A DNA stretch of 64,000 nt. It comes from Lactococcus fujiensis JCM 16395. Lineage in GTDB: Bacteria; Bacillota; Bacilli; Lactobacillales; Streptococcaceae. The notes under the pieces are model-generated. The model saw nothing but the letters and a program-made list of their open reading frames with translations. It did not search any database and had not been told where the DNA came from. Positions 7,957-16,343 of the stretch are shown in pieces; the first letter of the stretch is position 1, and each line of letters opens with the position of its first letter. The position numbers and the translations under genes were made by a program. The stretch covers positions 55,561-119,560 of the forward strand of contig NZ_JXJU01000007.1 in the NCBI RefSeq assembly GCF_002441655.1, in the 5' to 3' direction.

Positions 7957-9429
7957 TTACTTATAGTTACGGTCTAAATTAACTTCTTCAAGTGGAATAA
8001 TTTTTGTTTTTTTGATGATTTTATAACCAAAATACAGGACAAGGAAGAGCGGTAAGGCCATATAGGTAGTTAAAATCGCTGACCAATTCCATTGTGTGAA
8101 TGAACCGACGAAATTATCAGTTCCATAACTTTGACCAAGTGTAATAGCAACAGACATGATCAAAGCAAGAATTGGACCAACGGGGAACCATTTTGCATGA
8201 TAGCCAAGTTCGCTGACGCTGTGCCCCTGTTTAATGAAGGCACGACGGAAACGGTAGTGTGAAATGGCTATCCCAATCCAAGCCAGAAAGCCAGAAAGTC
8301 CAGAAGCTGCTAACAAATAGTTATAGAAACCAGTTCCGAAAATACTTGTAACAAAAGCGAAAAGCCCGATAATGGTCGTTGTAATAACGGCAATTGCGGG
8401 AACCCCTTTGCCATCTTTTGTTTTGCTAAATGCCTTTGGCGCATAGCCTTCAAGTGAGAGTGAATAAAGCATACGTGAAGCAGCATAAAGCCATGAATTA
8501 GCAGCTGAAATTACAGATGTAAGAATGACAGCGTTCATCACAGATGCAGCTGCCGCAAGGCCAGCGTGTTCAAAAATTAAAGTGAAAGGTGAAATCGAAA
8601 TATCACTGTTTGCAGCTGCACGAAGCAAGTTTGGATCTTTATACCAGATGAGTGCGCCAATGACAAAAATTGTTGCAAAATAGAAAATAAGAATACGCCA
8701 GAAAACTTGTTTAATTGCTGTAGGAACAGCTTTTTCTGGGTCTTCTGATTCACCAGCAGCAATTCCGACGATTTCTGTACCTTGGAAAGAGAAACCAGCT
8801 ATCATCAATACAGCAAGCATACCACCTGCCCCACCGACAAATCCATGATTACCTCCAGCTGACAAGTTTCTTGCGACGTCAAGATTTGGTTGGTGCATGA
8901 TTCCAAAAATAGTTAGAACACCGACAGCCAAGAAAGCAATAACGGCAATGACTTTTACCAAAGCCATCCAAAATTCTGATTCTCCATAGGCACGTGCCGA
9001 AGTTAAATTAATGATAAAAATCAAGAATAAAATGATCGCGGACCAGATCCATGTTGGGACATCAGGCAACCAAAATTTCATGATTAAACCAACTGTTGCC
9101 GCTTCAACCGCAACGGTAATAGCTGAGTTAAACCAATAATTCCACCCCATCGCAAAACCAAATGCTTTGTCCACATAACGGGTTGCAAATGTTGCAAAAG
9201 AACCCGAAATTGGGAGATAAGAGGCCATTTCGCCAAGTGAGGTCATTAAGAAAAAGACCATTACCCCTATCGCAGCATAGGCAACAAGGGCACCCAAAGG
9301 TCCTGCTTGCGAAATCGTTGCACCGGAGGCAATAAATAGACCAGTACCAATTGTTCCACCAAGTGCAATCATTGTTAAATGACGCTGTTTCAATCCACGC
9401 TTAACTTGCGTGTTTTCAGTTTTTTCCAT
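7957..9429 (-). CDS. lysP: Lysine-specific amino acid permease (APC family)
   Basis: The 490-residue protein has about 12 hydrophobic segments. The N-terminal signature GLKQRHLTMIALGGTIGTGLF belongs to the amino-acid transporter (AAT) branch of the APC superfamily, which imports amino acids by proton symport. A lysine riboswitch and intrinsic terminator directly upstream make lysine the likely substrate, more strongly than the protein sequence alone does. GGAG lies before the ATG. The gene is a single-gene unit ending at the shared terminator. Confidence 0.88.
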   Translation of the reverse strand: MEKTENTQVKRGLKQRHLTMIALGGTIGTGLFIASGATISQAGPLGALVAYAAIGVMVFFLMTSLGEMASYLPISGSFATFATRYVDKAFGFAMGWNYWFNSAITVAVEAATVGLIMKFWLPDVPTWIWSAIILFLIFIINLTSARAYGESEFWMALVKVIAVIAFLAVGVLTIFGIMHQPNLDVARNLSAGGNHGFVGGAGGMLAVLMIAGFSFQGTEIVGIAAGESEDPEKAVPTAIKQVFWRILIFYFATIFVIGALIWYKDPNLLRAAANSDISISPFTLIFEHAGLAAAASVMNAVILTSVISAANSWLYAASRMLYSLSLEGYAPKAFSKTKDGKGVPAIAVITTTIIGLFAFVTSIFGTGFYNYLLAASGLSGFLAWIGIAISHYRFRRAFIKQGHSVSELGYHAKWFPVGPILALIMSVAITLGQSYGTDNFVGSFTQWNWSAILTTYMALPLFLVLYFGYKIIKKTKIIPLEEVNLDRNYK

Positions 9430-9458
9430 TGTTTAGGAACTCCAAATAAATTTTTACA

Positions 9459-9492
9459 CAAAAACAAAAAAAGTAATCTACAAGAGATTACT
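9459..9492 (-). terminator. Expression-platform terminator of the lysine riboswitch
   Basis: On the minus strand AGTAATCT and AGATTACT pair around CTTGT and are followed by a run of T. It lies between the aptamer and the lysP start, the position expected for lysine-dependent attenuation. The word AAAGACTTTTG occurs both in the aptamer (9603-9613) and just before this hairpin (9509-9519), and may form the competing fold. Confidence 0.85.
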
Positions 9493-9522
9493 AAACGCAC
9501 GAAAAAAACAAAAGTCTTTAAA

Positions 9523-9696
9523 ATACGAATAGCACTCCGCAATAACCTCGCGACAGTCCAACAAGTATTTCTTGTTGGCCCAAAACTTTTGTAAAAGCAA
9601 GCAAAAGTCTTTCGGCAACCGCTCCCTACTTGCGTTTCAATGCAGTGCTTTCTGCTCAACGTAAGTTTCTATTGGTTGCAACCTCTATATGTGTAT
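9523..9696 (-). ncRNA. Lysine riboswitch (L box)
   Basis: Read on the minus strand the segment contains the conserved blocks of the class: ATAGAGGTTGC at the 5' side, GGGAGCGGTTGCCGAAAG in the middle, a GACTTTTG/CAAAAGTTT helix, a GGCCAACAAG/CTTGTTGG helix, and ACTGTCGCGAGG before the closing P1 arm. P1 can form from ATAC..ATAG and CTAT..GTAT. A terminator follows, so the predicted logic is that lysine binding stops transcription before lysP. Confidence 0.9.
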
Positions 9697-9703
9697 GCTT
9701 TAT

Positions 9704-9732
9704 ATCTTAAATCTTTTTATCACAGATGTCAA
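9704..9732 (-). promoter_or_regulatory. lysP riboswitch promoter
   Basis: On the minus strand TTGACA (9727-9732) and TAAGAT (9704-9709) are 17 bases apart, and the aptamer starts within about 10 bases of the -10. Confidence 0.8.
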
Positions 9733-9872
9733 GTTTGAATAATTATACATTAACAATTTATTTACATTTCCATTATTACTGGCTGAAGCTTTTATGATAT
9801 AATTAGTTAGAATTAACTGGGCTTTGCGTTCATCATAAGTGACAGCGAGCGACAGATAAAATGGAGAGAAAA

Positions 9873-10706
9873 ATGGATTTTATTCGTGCAATAATCCTTG
9901 GGATTATTGAAGGTATAACAGAGTGGTTACCGATCTCATCGACAGGACATTTAATCATTGCTGAAGAATTTATTAAATTAAATCAGTCAGCTACCTTTAA
10001 AGAAATGTTTGATGTTGTTATTCAACTGGGTGCAATTTTATCTGTTCTAGTTTTGTATTTCCATAAACTGAACCCGTTCAGTAAAACGAAAACAGCAAGA
10101 GAAATTCAATTGACCTGGCGTTTGTGGGCCAAAGTAATTGTTGCCTGTGTTCCTGCCGCAGTGATTGGGCTCCTTTTTGACAATTGGTTAAACGCACATT
10201 TTTATAATTTTGTCTTTGTTGCCATTATGCTAATTGTTTATGGGTTTGCCTTTATTGTAATTGAACGCCGGTGGGTACCTGAACATCAGTTGACAATCAC
10301 TAATATTGACCGTCTACCTTATCGGACTGCATTCTTTATTGGTGCTTTCCAGGTTTTGTCATTACTGCCAGGAACATCACGTTCCGGCGCAACAATCATT
10401 GGTGGGCTTTTACTCGGTGTTAGTCGTGAAGTTGCTGCAGAATTTACATTCTTCCTTGGAATTCCAATTATGTTTGGAGCCTCATTGCTTAAGATTGTGA
10501 AGTTCTTTATGCATAACAGCATCACATTGACCCAATTGGGGATTTTGCTCCTTGCTTGTCTTGTTGCTTTTAGTGTTTCAATGGTGGCGATTCAATGGTT
10601 AGTGGGTTATGTTAAAAAACACGATTTCACATTCTTTGGGAAATATCGAATTGTACTTGGCTCGCTTTTGCTAGTTTATGCACTCTTCAAAGCAATTCTT
10701 CATTAA
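9873..10706 (+). CDS. uppP: Undecaprenyl-diphosphatase UppP/BacA
   Basis: This integral membrane enzyme dephosphorylates undecaprenyl pyrophosphate to recycle the carrier lipid for peptidoglycan and confers bacitracin tolerance. The 277-residue chain shows the family blocks [19 protein letters not shown] near residues 10-28 (catalytic Glu-rich motif) and [11 protein letters not shown] near 166, with about 8 membrane helices. ATG 9873 is preferred to 9861 because GGAGAG at 9863-9868 is its ribosome site and the family begins MDF..AI. It is a single-gene unit. Confidence 0.96.
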   Translation: MDFIRAIILGIIEGITEWLPISSTGHLIIAEEFIKLNQSATFKEMFDVVIQLGAILSVLVLYFHKLNPFSKTKTAREIQLTWRLWAKVIVACVPAAVIGLLFDNWLNAHFYNFVFVAIMLIVYGFAFIVIERRWVPEHQLTITNIDRLPYRTAFFIGAFQVLSLLPGTSRSGATIIGGLLLGVSREVAAEFTFFLGIPIMFGASLLKIVKFFMHNSITLTQLGILLLACLVAFSVSMVAIQWLVGYVKKHDFTFFGKYRIVLGSLLLVYALFKAILH

Positions 10707-10719
10707 TTATTTATAAAAT

Positions 10720-10747
10720 AAAACCACTTGCTAAAGTAAGTGGTTTT
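10720..10747. terminator. Bidirectional terminator between uppP and the lipoprotein gene
   Basis: AAACCACTT and AAGTGGTTTTT flank a short loop, with an A run on the left and T run on the right. Confidence 0.88.
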
Positions 10748-10755
10748 TGTTTGTA

Positions 10756-11766
10756 CTAATTTGTGCTTGTAGAAGCGTCTGTAGAGTAAGAAGAGAACAT
10801 ATTTTGAAGTAGCTCTTCAATTGTAGTTGTTTTAGATGTGTCAGGTTCAACAATAGCAGCCGAGGATTTTGATGCTTTCGATTGGCTACTGAATTTAAAA
10901 TCCAATGAATCATTTGAAGAGGACTTGTCAGTGCTGACAAGCACGCCAGAAACAGTTGCGTTAGATTGTTTTGTTTTGCCATTGATTGTAGTGTCAACTG
11001 TCAAGGTTTTAAATTTAACATTTTTAGTTTCTTTTGTGAAATCTTTCAATTGTTGCTCAGAAATTTGAGATGTAATTGATGGGAATTTTTTGACAAGTTC
11101 GTCCATTGTCACATTTTTTTCCGTCAAACTAAGTGTCGTTTCATCCCCTTTTTTTGTAAAATTACTATCGGAAATGTCTTTATAAGATTTTTCAATGTCA
11201 GATTTAGATTTTGTGCTTGTTTTCATCAATTCATCAATCGTTGAACTCCAGTTTTGAGTAGAATTTTTAGAAAGACTGCTATCTAACATGGCTTGGCTGA
11301 TTGACACATACGGTGTTTTAAGCCCATTGATCATTGAGTCATAAAGGCTAGCATACTGACCAGCGCTCTTGGATAGATTGGGCGCTGCAAGACTGTTATA
11401 TAAGGACTTAACATCAGAGCTATTCAAGTAAATGCCATCTTTACCAAGAATAAGATTAATGCTATATGCCTTATTGTCAACAGAAATTTTACCATTCAAA
11501 TCGACCGTCTTATTTTTTGTATCACGAGCAATTTTCATATCCATTGATGAGCCCTGCATCATTTTATTGGCTGATTCGCTATCTGTGCCAGATGCTTTAA
11601 ATTTGTCAACAGTCACAGTTGTTTCCTGCACATTGTTATCGGAACTGTTCAAAGTCGTCAAATTAGAAATGAAAGCTTTTTTCGCTTCATCGCTGTTCTT
11701 TTGAGAGCAGGCAGTTAATGACAGAGCTGCCAAAGCTACCGCAGTGATTGGTATAATCTTCTTCAT
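10756..11766 (-). CDS. Large surface lipoprotein of unknown function
   Basis: The 336-residue protein starts MKKIIPITAVALAALSLTAC, a lipoprotein signal peptide with lipobox LTAC and Cys 20 as the likely lipidated residue. The mature part is rich in Ser, Thr, Asn and Lys and looks like an extracellular beta-rich domain repeated with variation. TVTVDKFKASG near 50-60 and LTVDTTINGKTK near 256-267 are similar strands. A Ser-rich tail follows. AGGA precedes the ATG. No enzymatic motif is seen; the function is unknown. Confidence 0.85.
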   Translation of the reverse strand: MKKIIPITAVALAALSLTACSQKNSDEAKKAFISNLTTLNSSDNNVQETTVTVDKFKASGTDSESANKMMQGSSMDMKIARDTKNKTVDLNGKISVDNKAYSINLILGKDGIYLNSSDVKSLYNSLAAPNLSKSAGQYASLYDSMINGLKTPYVSISQAMLDSSLSKNSTQNWSSTIDELMKTSTKSKSDIEKSYKDISDSNFTKKGDETTLSLTEKNVTMDELVKKFPSITSQISEQQLKDFTKETKNVKFKTLTVDTTINGKTKQSNATVSGVLVSTDKSSSNDSLDFKFSSQSKASKSSAAIVEPDTSKTTTIEELLQNMFSSYSTDASTSTN

Positions 11767-11879
11767 AATAAATCCTACTATTAATCCCCTAATAGTAATA
11801 GTTTAACAGAAATTGGTTGCGTTTGCAAAATGGTTACAAAATAAATATTTTAAGATTATTCGATTAAGAGAAGATGAGC

Positions 11880-11908
11880 TTGCAAATCTGACTTAATTCT
11901 GATATAAT
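11880..11908 (+). promoter_or_regulatory. rpsF operon promoter
   Basis: TTGCAA (11880-11885) and TATAAT (11903-11908) are separated by 17 bases and followed by a structured leader before rpsF. Confidence 0.85.
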
Positions 11909-11913
11909 AATTA

Positions 11914-11975
11914 CTTGTGGTAAAAAGCCACAACTTGCGTAGGCTCCAACCTACGTCATTAGTCCAAAAGGAGGA
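11914..11975 (+). promoter_or_regulatory. Structured leader of the rpsF-ssb-rpsR operon
   Basis: Two hairpins can form in the 5' leader: TTGTGG/CCACAA and GCGTAGG/CCTACG. Leaders of this operon in many bacteria bind the S6:S18 complex for feedback control. I do not see a clear match to that published motif, so only the structure and position are claimed. Confidence 0.5.
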
Positions 11976-11982
11976 AATATCA

Positions 11983-12276
11983 ATGACAAAATACGAAATT
12001 CTTTACATTATTCGTCCAAACATTGATGAAGAAGCTAAAAATGCCCTTGTTGCTCGTTTCGACGAAATCTTGACAAGCAATGGTGCAGTTAACGTTGAGT
12101 CTAAAGACTGGGAAAAACGCAAACTTGCTTACGAAATCAACGATTTCCGCGAAGGTTTGTACCACCTTGTTACTTTCGAAGCTGAAACTACTTCAGAAGC
12201 TACAAGCGAATTTGACCGTCTTTCTAAAATCAACGACGACATTCTTCGTCACATGATTGTAAAAGTGGAAGCTTAA
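11983..12276 (+). CDS. rpsF: 30S ribosomal protein S6
   Basis: The protein (97 residues) binds S18 and the platform of the small subunit. [19 protein letters not shown] and the C-terminal block [16 protein letters not shown] are typical. AAGGAGG lies 8 bases before ATG 11983; the upstream in-frame extension lies in the leader and is not coding. It is the first gene of rpsF-ssb-rpsR. Confidence 0.96.
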   Translation: MTKYEILYIIRPNIDEEAKNALVARFDEILTSNGAVNVESKDWEKRKLAYEINDFREGLYHLVTFEAETTSEATSEFDRLSKINDDILRHMIVKVEA

Positions 12277-12327
12277 TTAGCTTAATCACTGGATGTCGCT
12301 TCCTCATAGGAAGTATCGGAGGATTAT

Positions 12328-12816
12328 ATGATTAATAATGTTGTTTTAGTTGGTCGTCTCGTGCGCGATCCTGAACTTCGATATACACCATCAAACGTTG
12401 CAGTTGCAACATTTACAGTGGCTGTTAATCGTCGTTTCAAAAATGCAAATGGTGAACGTGAAGCAGATTTTATTAACTGTGTCATCTGGCGTCAGTCTGC
12501 CGAAAATTTGGCAAATTGGGCTAAAAAAGGTGCGTTGATTGGTGTAACTGGTTCAATCCAAGTTCGTAATTATGAAAATCAACAAGGTCAACGTGTATAC
12601 GTAACTGAAGTGATTGCAGATAATTTCCAAATGCTTGAAAGCCGTTCGACTCGTGATGGAGGAAATTCTGGTTCATACACTGCGCCTCAACAAAACCGTC
12701 CGTCGACACCTACGTCTAACAACACAACAAACTCAACACCAAATTTCGGACGTGATGCAGACCCATTTGCTGGTGGCTCACCAATGGAAATTTCGGATGA
12801 TGATCTTCCATTTTAA
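12328..12816 (+). CDS. ssb: Single-stranded DNA-binding protein
   Basis: The protein (162 residues) protects ssDNA during replication and recombination. An N-terminal OB fold (about 1-105) starts [20 protein letters not shown] and contains [18 protein letters not shown] Gln/Asn/Ser/Thr/Pro-rich linker (about 110-150) leads to the acidic partner-binding tip DDDLPF. It sits between rpsF and rpsR, the standard Firmicutes arrangement, with CGGAGG before the ATG. Confidence 0.97.
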   Translation: MINNVVLVGRLVRDPELRYTPSNVAVATFTVAVNRRFKNANGEREADFINCVIWRQSAENLANWAKKGALIGVTGSIQVRNYENQQGQRVYVTEVIADNFQMLESRSTRDGGNSGSYTAPQQNRPSTPTSNNTTNSTPNFGRDADPFAGGSPMEISDDDLPF

Positions 12817-12870
12817 TTAATTTATTTGAATTAATTAAAATATATCAAGAATAATATAAGGAGAAAAAAC

Positions 12871-13116
12871 ATGGCACAACAACGTCGTAACAGCTTCAAA
12901 CGTCGTAAAAAAGTTGACTTCATCGCTGCTAACAAAATTGAAGTCGTTGACTACAAAGATGTAGAAACTTTGAAACATTTCATCTCAGAACGCGGTAAAA
13001 TCTTGCCACGTCGTGTAACTGGTACATCTGCTAAAAACCAACGTAAAGTGGTTACAGCTATCAAACGTGCACGCGTAATGGCTTTGCTTCCATTCGTAGC
13101 ATCTGACGAAAACTAA
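12871..13116 (+). CDS. rpsR: 30S ribosomal protein S18
   Basis: The 81-residue basic protein shows the S18 blocks [10 protein letters not shown] near the N-terminus and [20 protein letters not shown] in the middle. It partners S6 in the ribosome platform. AAGGAG precedes the ATG and a terminator follows. It is the last gene of the rpsF-ssb-rpsR operon. Confidence 0.97.
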   Translation: MAQQRRNSFKRRKKVDFIAANKIEVVDYKDVETLKHFISERGKILPRRVTGTSAKNQRKVVTAIKRARVMALLPFVASDEN

Positions 13117-13125
13117 GAAATTAAT

Positions 13126-13157
13126 AAAAAGGTTTCCCTTGGGAAGTCTTTTTTTAT
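13126..13157 (+). terminator. rpsR operon terminator
   Basis: AAAGGTTTCCC pairs fully with GGGAAGTCTTT (two G-U pairs) around TTG and is followed by a T run. Confidence 0.85.
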
Positions 13158-13227
13158 TTTTGTGAATAAGAATAATGTGTTAAAATGAAAGAAAATAAGA
13201 AAAAGCAAATCTGAAAAGAGGGGCAGA

Positions 13228-13986
13228 ATGAAAAATTTAAGTGAGGCGGAAACATATTGCTGGAATTATATCCAAGAAAATATTGCGAAAGTCCCAAATT
13301 TAACAATTCAAAAAATTGCTCAAGACGCTCATGTTAGTCTTTCAACTGTAAGCAGAACCCTGAAAAAGAAGGGCTATGATGGCTATTCAGAATTCAAACA
13401 AACTGTTCGTCAGACAAAAAATGAACGCAGAAAAAATGGCTTCTCAAAAGAAGTAAACCGTGCCATACATAAAAATGAAGTTGAAATTATGCGGACCATT
13501 AACCAACTTTCTTCTGAAGATATTGAATCTGCTGTGAGATTAATTGATCATCAGAAGAAGATAATGATTTTCTCAGCAGGATTGAGTTCAAATGTTGCAA
13601 GAGAAATGATGAGCAAGCTCCAGCTTTTTGGTAAAGACTGTACCAGCCATGATGATTTTGATTATATGAAGTATTACGCATCACGAGCTAATAGAGATTA
13701 TTTGGTAATCGCTATATCCATTAGTGGTGCGACCCCTGAAATTGCCCAAGCCTTACATATTGCAAAGTCTCATGGTTCTAAAATCATTGCATTGACTGCA
13801 GCCAACCCAAGTATCATTTCAGACCAAGCAGACATCTGTATTAATGCTTACAAATCAAAAATAAAAGAAATAAACTTTGGATTAGACGTGGGGAGTCGAA
13901 TTCCTCTCCAAGTGGTTACACGGATCCTTTTGGACTCCTATGCGATTTATAAGGATTTAGCCCCCATACGAGAAGATAATAATTAA
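13228..13986 (+). CDS. RpiR/MurR family regulator of the amino-sugar locus
   Basis: The protein (252 residues) has an N-terminal RpiR helix-turn-helix (about 1-75; IQKIAQDAHVSLSTVSRTLKKKGY) and a C-terminal SIS sugar-phosphate domain (about 105-240; VIAISISGATPEIAQAL). RpiR regulators sense sugar phosphates and control the adjacent catabolic genes. GAGGGGC precedes the ATG, and a terminator separates it from the PTS genes. Paired AT-rich boxes before the three downstream units are its likely sites. A second RpiR gene (23856-24698) serves the gluconate locus. Confidence 0.9.
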   Translation: MKNLSEAETYCWNYIQENIAKVPNLTIQKIAQDAHVSLSTVSRTLKKKGYDGYSEFKQTVRQTKNERRKNGFSKEVNRAIHKNEVEIMRTINQLSSEDIESAVRLIDHQKKIMIFSAGLSSNVAREMMSKLQLFGKDCTSHDDFDYMKYYASRANRDYLVIAISISGATPEIAQALHIAKSHGSKIIALTAANPSIISDQADICINAYKSKIKEINFGLDVGSRIPLQVVTRILLDSYAIYKDLAPIREDNN

Positions 13987-14012
13987 AGAAGTTGGTGACA
14001 ACTTCTTTTTTT
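13985..14012 (+). terminator. Terminator after the RpiR gene
   Basis: AAAGAAGTTG and CAACTTCTTTTTTT pair around GTGA. The stem begins within the stop codon. Confidence 0.88.
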
Positions 14013-14013
14013 G

Positions 14014-14057
14014 GGAAAATTTTCCTAAAAATTTTAGACGGTTAGGTAAAATTTTCG
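14014..14057 (+). promoter_or_regulatory. Paired candidate RpiR operators upstream of the first PTS unit
   Basis: Box 1 is the 12-bp perfect palindrome GGAAAATTTTCC (14014-14025). Box 2 is TTAGGTAAAATTTTCG (14042-14057). Their centres are about 32 bp apart. TATACT at 14070-14075 is the likely -10, so box 2 covers the -35 region. Matching pairs occur before nagA and before the EIIA gene. Confidence 0.6.
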
Positions 14058-14110
14058 TTTTAAATATTTTATACTTAAGCTGAGAAGATGGGATGAAAGC
14101 AGGTTTAGAT

Positions 14111-14587
14111 ATGCCAAATATACTATTGACGAGAGTTGACAATCGTTTGATCCATGGGCAAGTAGGTGTAACATGGACGAAAACACTTGGCGCAAATTTA
14201 ATTGTTGTCGCAGATGATGAGACATCCTCAAATGAAATGATGCAAAGTTTGATGCAAGTTACGGCAAAAAGTTCTGGTGCGGAAACAAGATTTTTTACTT
14301 TAGAAAAGACAATTAAAATTATTGATAAAGCAGCCCCACGACAAAAAATATTTATTGTTGTGAAGACTCCACATTCAGCGAGAGTACTGGTGGAAGGAGG
14401 TGTTCCAATAAAAGAACTTAATATTGGAAATATGCATTTTAGTGATGGGAAGCGGGCCTTAAACAAAAAGGTTTATGTTGATGATCAAGACGTTGAAGAT
14501 TTCAAAATACTCATTGAGAATGGCGTTAATGTCTATATCCAAGATTTACCAGGAGATGTAAAGGAGCAAGTAAGCCATTTGATTTAA
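14111..14587 (+). CDS. PTS mannose-family EIIB component (first set)
   Basis: The cytoplasmic subunit (158 residues) passes phosphate from EIIA to the incoming sugar. LLTRVDNRLIHGQVG carries the phospho-accepting His 15, and VPIKELNIGNMHFSDGKR near 100-118 is the second family block. ATG 14111 was chosen over 14093 because the paralogue at 18291 begins identically and has the same length. It is the first gene of an EIIB-EIIC-EIID unit that has no EIIA of its own. Substrate is inferred as an N-acetylhexosamine from the neighbours. Confidence 0.9.
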   Translation: MPNILLTRVDNRLIHGQVGVTWTKTLGANLIVVADDETSSNEMMQSLMQVTAKSSGAETRFFTLEKTIKIIDKAAPRQKIFIVVKTPHSARVLVEGGVPIKELNIGNMHFSDGKRALNKKVYVDDQDVEDFKILIENGVNVYIQDLPGDVKEQVSHLI

Positions 14588-14608
14588 AAGAATTAAAGGA
14601 GGCAAATG

Positions 14609-15415
14609 ATGCATATCACACTTTTTCAAGGGATACTGTTAGCACTAGCTGCGGTTATCCAGGGGATTGATTTTTGGTTAGAGGGACTTTATATCTTTAG
14701 ACCAATCATTGTTAGCACAATAGCAGGATTGATTCTTGGAGATTTACAAACTGGTTTGGTCGTAGGCGGAGTAACAGAATTGGCTTTTGCCGGATTGACG
14801 CCTGCAGGCGGAACTCAGCCACCTAACCCTATTCTAGCAGGGGTAATGGGTGTTGTTCTTGCACACGTTACAGGTGCTCATGCGACTGCAGCAATGGCAT
14901 TGGCACTACCGTTTAGCCTATTGATGCAATATGTAATTTTGTTCTTTTATTCAAGTTTTTCATTCTTTATGCACAGAATTGAAAAAGCAGCACGAATTGG
15001 GAATACAAATTCTATTGCACGAATTAATTTTTTAACAACGGGTATTGTGGGAGTAACATATGGAATTGTTGTATTTTTATGTGGTTACTTAGCGCAAACT
15101 CCAATGAAAGATTTTGTTGCTTCCCTACCGGTTTGGCTCACTCATGGGTTTGAAGTAATTGGAGGAATTCTGCCAGCTGTAGGATTTGCCATGCTACTTA
15201 ACACCATGTTGAAAAGGGAATTTATTCCTTTCCTACTTATTGGTTTTGTTCTAGCAACATTTTTAAATTTTTCAAATCTATTACCTGTAGCTGTGGTTGG
15301 ATTAGCTCTCGCCTTATTTGTCTACAACATAGATGAATCAATACATAAAAATCGGGTAATTGAAAAAGTCAAGTCGATAGATGAGGAGGAGGAGGATTAT
15401 TCAGATGGAATCTAA
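14609..15415 (+). CDS. PTS mannose-family EIIC component (first set)
   Basis: The membrane subunit (about 268 residues) forms the sugar channel with EIID. GLILGDLQTGLVVGGVTELAF near residue 40-60 and PAGGTQPPNPILAG near 66-80 are the family blocks, and 7-8 hydrophobic segments are visible. Two adjacent ATGs exist (14606, 14609). The second is favoured because AGGAGG ends 6 bases before it and the paralogue starts MHAT. The C-terminus ends DGI-stop, and its GATGG supplies the ATG of the EIID gene, an 11-base overlap. Confidence 0.9.
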   Translation: MHITLFQGILLALAAVIQGIDFWLEGLYIFRPIIVSTIAGLILGDLQTGLVVGGVTELAFAGLTPAGGTQPPNPILAGVMGVVLAHVTGAHATAAMALALPFSLLMQYVILFFYSSFSFFMHRIEKAARIGNTNSIARINFLTTGIVGVTYGIVVFLCGYLAQTPMKDFVASLPVWLTHGFEVIGGILPAVGFAMLLNTMLKREFIPFLLIGFVLATFLNFSNLLPVAVVGLALALFVYNIDESIHKNRVIEKVKSIDEEEEDYSDGI

Positions 15416-16220
15416 TCAAATCACAAGTAGCGAACGTATTCTTACAAGAAAAGATATTAATAATCTTGCCGTTAGATCAGTCTATTTGCAAGCAAGTTTC
15501 AATTATGAACGGATGCAATCTGGTGGCTTTATGTTTGCACAAATTCCCTTGCTAAAAAAAATATACAAAAATGATAAGCAAGGTTTAAAGGATGCGATGG
15601 TTGATAACTTAGAATTTATCAATACCAGTCCTCATTTAGCGGGCTTTCTTATGGGGCTACTTATCTCAATGGAGGAGGGTCATGAAGATCGGGAAACGAT
15701 CAGAGCATTGCGGACAGCACTTTTTCCACCTTTGGCAGGAATAGGTGATGCAATATTTTGGTTTACAGTATTACCCATTCTGGCAGGGATTTGTTCGTCA
15801 CTTGCTGTAAGTGGCAGTATTTTAGGACCACTCCTCTTCTTCATAGCTTACTGTTTGATTTTTGCATCTAGGTTTTATACAACAAATTTGGGATATAATC
15901 TTGGTGTTAAAGCGATTCCAATCATTAAAGCACAATCGGAGAAAATTGGAAAAGCTGCATCAGTACTAGGTGTAACAGTAATTGGGGGGTTAATTGCATC
16001 TTATGTTCATATTAATGTTTTAACAAAATTTGTCATTAATAAATCAAGTACATTAAGTTTGCAAACAGGATTTTTTGATCGAATTTTTCCTAATATCCTT
16101 TCGTTTGGATATGTTTTCTTTCTTTACTATTTATTAAAGAATAAAAAAGCCAATCCAATTTGGCTCATAGCAGGAACTTTCGTTTTAGTTTTAGTCCTTT
16201 CATACTTTGGTATATTATAA
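15405..16220 (+). CDS. PTS mannose-family EIID component (first set)
   Basis: The 271-residue membrane protein completes the Man-type permease. RSVYLQASFNYERMQSGGF near residue 25-43 and FPPLAGIGDAIFWFTVLPI near 107-125 are EIID signatures. Hydrophobic segments follow, with a soluble part first. ATG 15405 overlaps the EIIC stop by 11 bases and has GGAGG 9 bases upstream; the upstream in-frame extension reads poly-Arg and is not real. A terminator follows the gene. Confidence 0.92.
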   Translation: MESNQITSSERILTRKDINNLAVRSVYLQASFNYERMQSGGFMFAQIPLLKKIYKNDKQGLKDAMVDNLEFINTSPHLAGFLMGLLISMEEGHEDRETIRALRTALFPPLAGIGDAIFWFTVLPILAGICSSLAVSGSILGPLLFFIAYCLIFASRFYTTNLGYNLGVKAIPIIKAQSEKIGKAASVLGVTVIGGLIASYVHINVLTKFVINKSSTLSLQTGFFDRIFPNILSFGYVFFLYYLLKNKKANPIWLIAGTFVLVLVLSYFGIL

Positions 16221-16227
16221 AAAATAA

Positions 16228-16259
16228 AAAAGTTCAAAGTGCCATTTTGAGCTTTTTTT
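16228..16259 (+). terminator. Terminator after the first PTS set
   Basis: AAAAGTTCAAA pairs with TTTGAGCTTTT (one G-U) around a GTGCCAT-type loop and ends in T7. Confidence 0.85.
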
Positions 16260-16303
16260 GGTAAATTTTTTCTCATAAATAAAAATATTAGGTAAATTTT
16301 CTC
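16260..16303 (+). promoter_or_regulatory. Paired candidate RpiR operators upstream of nagA
   Basis: Box 3 GGTAAATTTTTTC (16260-16272) and box 4 TTAGGTAAATTTTCTC (16288-16303) are centred 31 bp apart. TATAAA near 16315 is the likely -10 and places box 4 on the -35 region. Same layout as upstream of the PTS unit at 14111. Confidence 0.6.
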
Positions 16304-16343
16304 AAATTTTTAAGTATAAAATTAATTTAGAAAGAAGGTATTC

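Noticed and set aside
14014..14075. Sigma-54 promoter for the mannose-family PTS genes
   Set aside because: No TGGCAC-N5-TTGC element is seen; TATACT and the AT-rich boxes fit a sigma-A promoter with operators. No LevR-type activator gene is present in the window.
13957..14466. 169-codon minus-strand frame opposite the RpiR end and EIIB gene
   Set aside because: It spans a terminator and a coding gene on the other strand, with low-complexity content.
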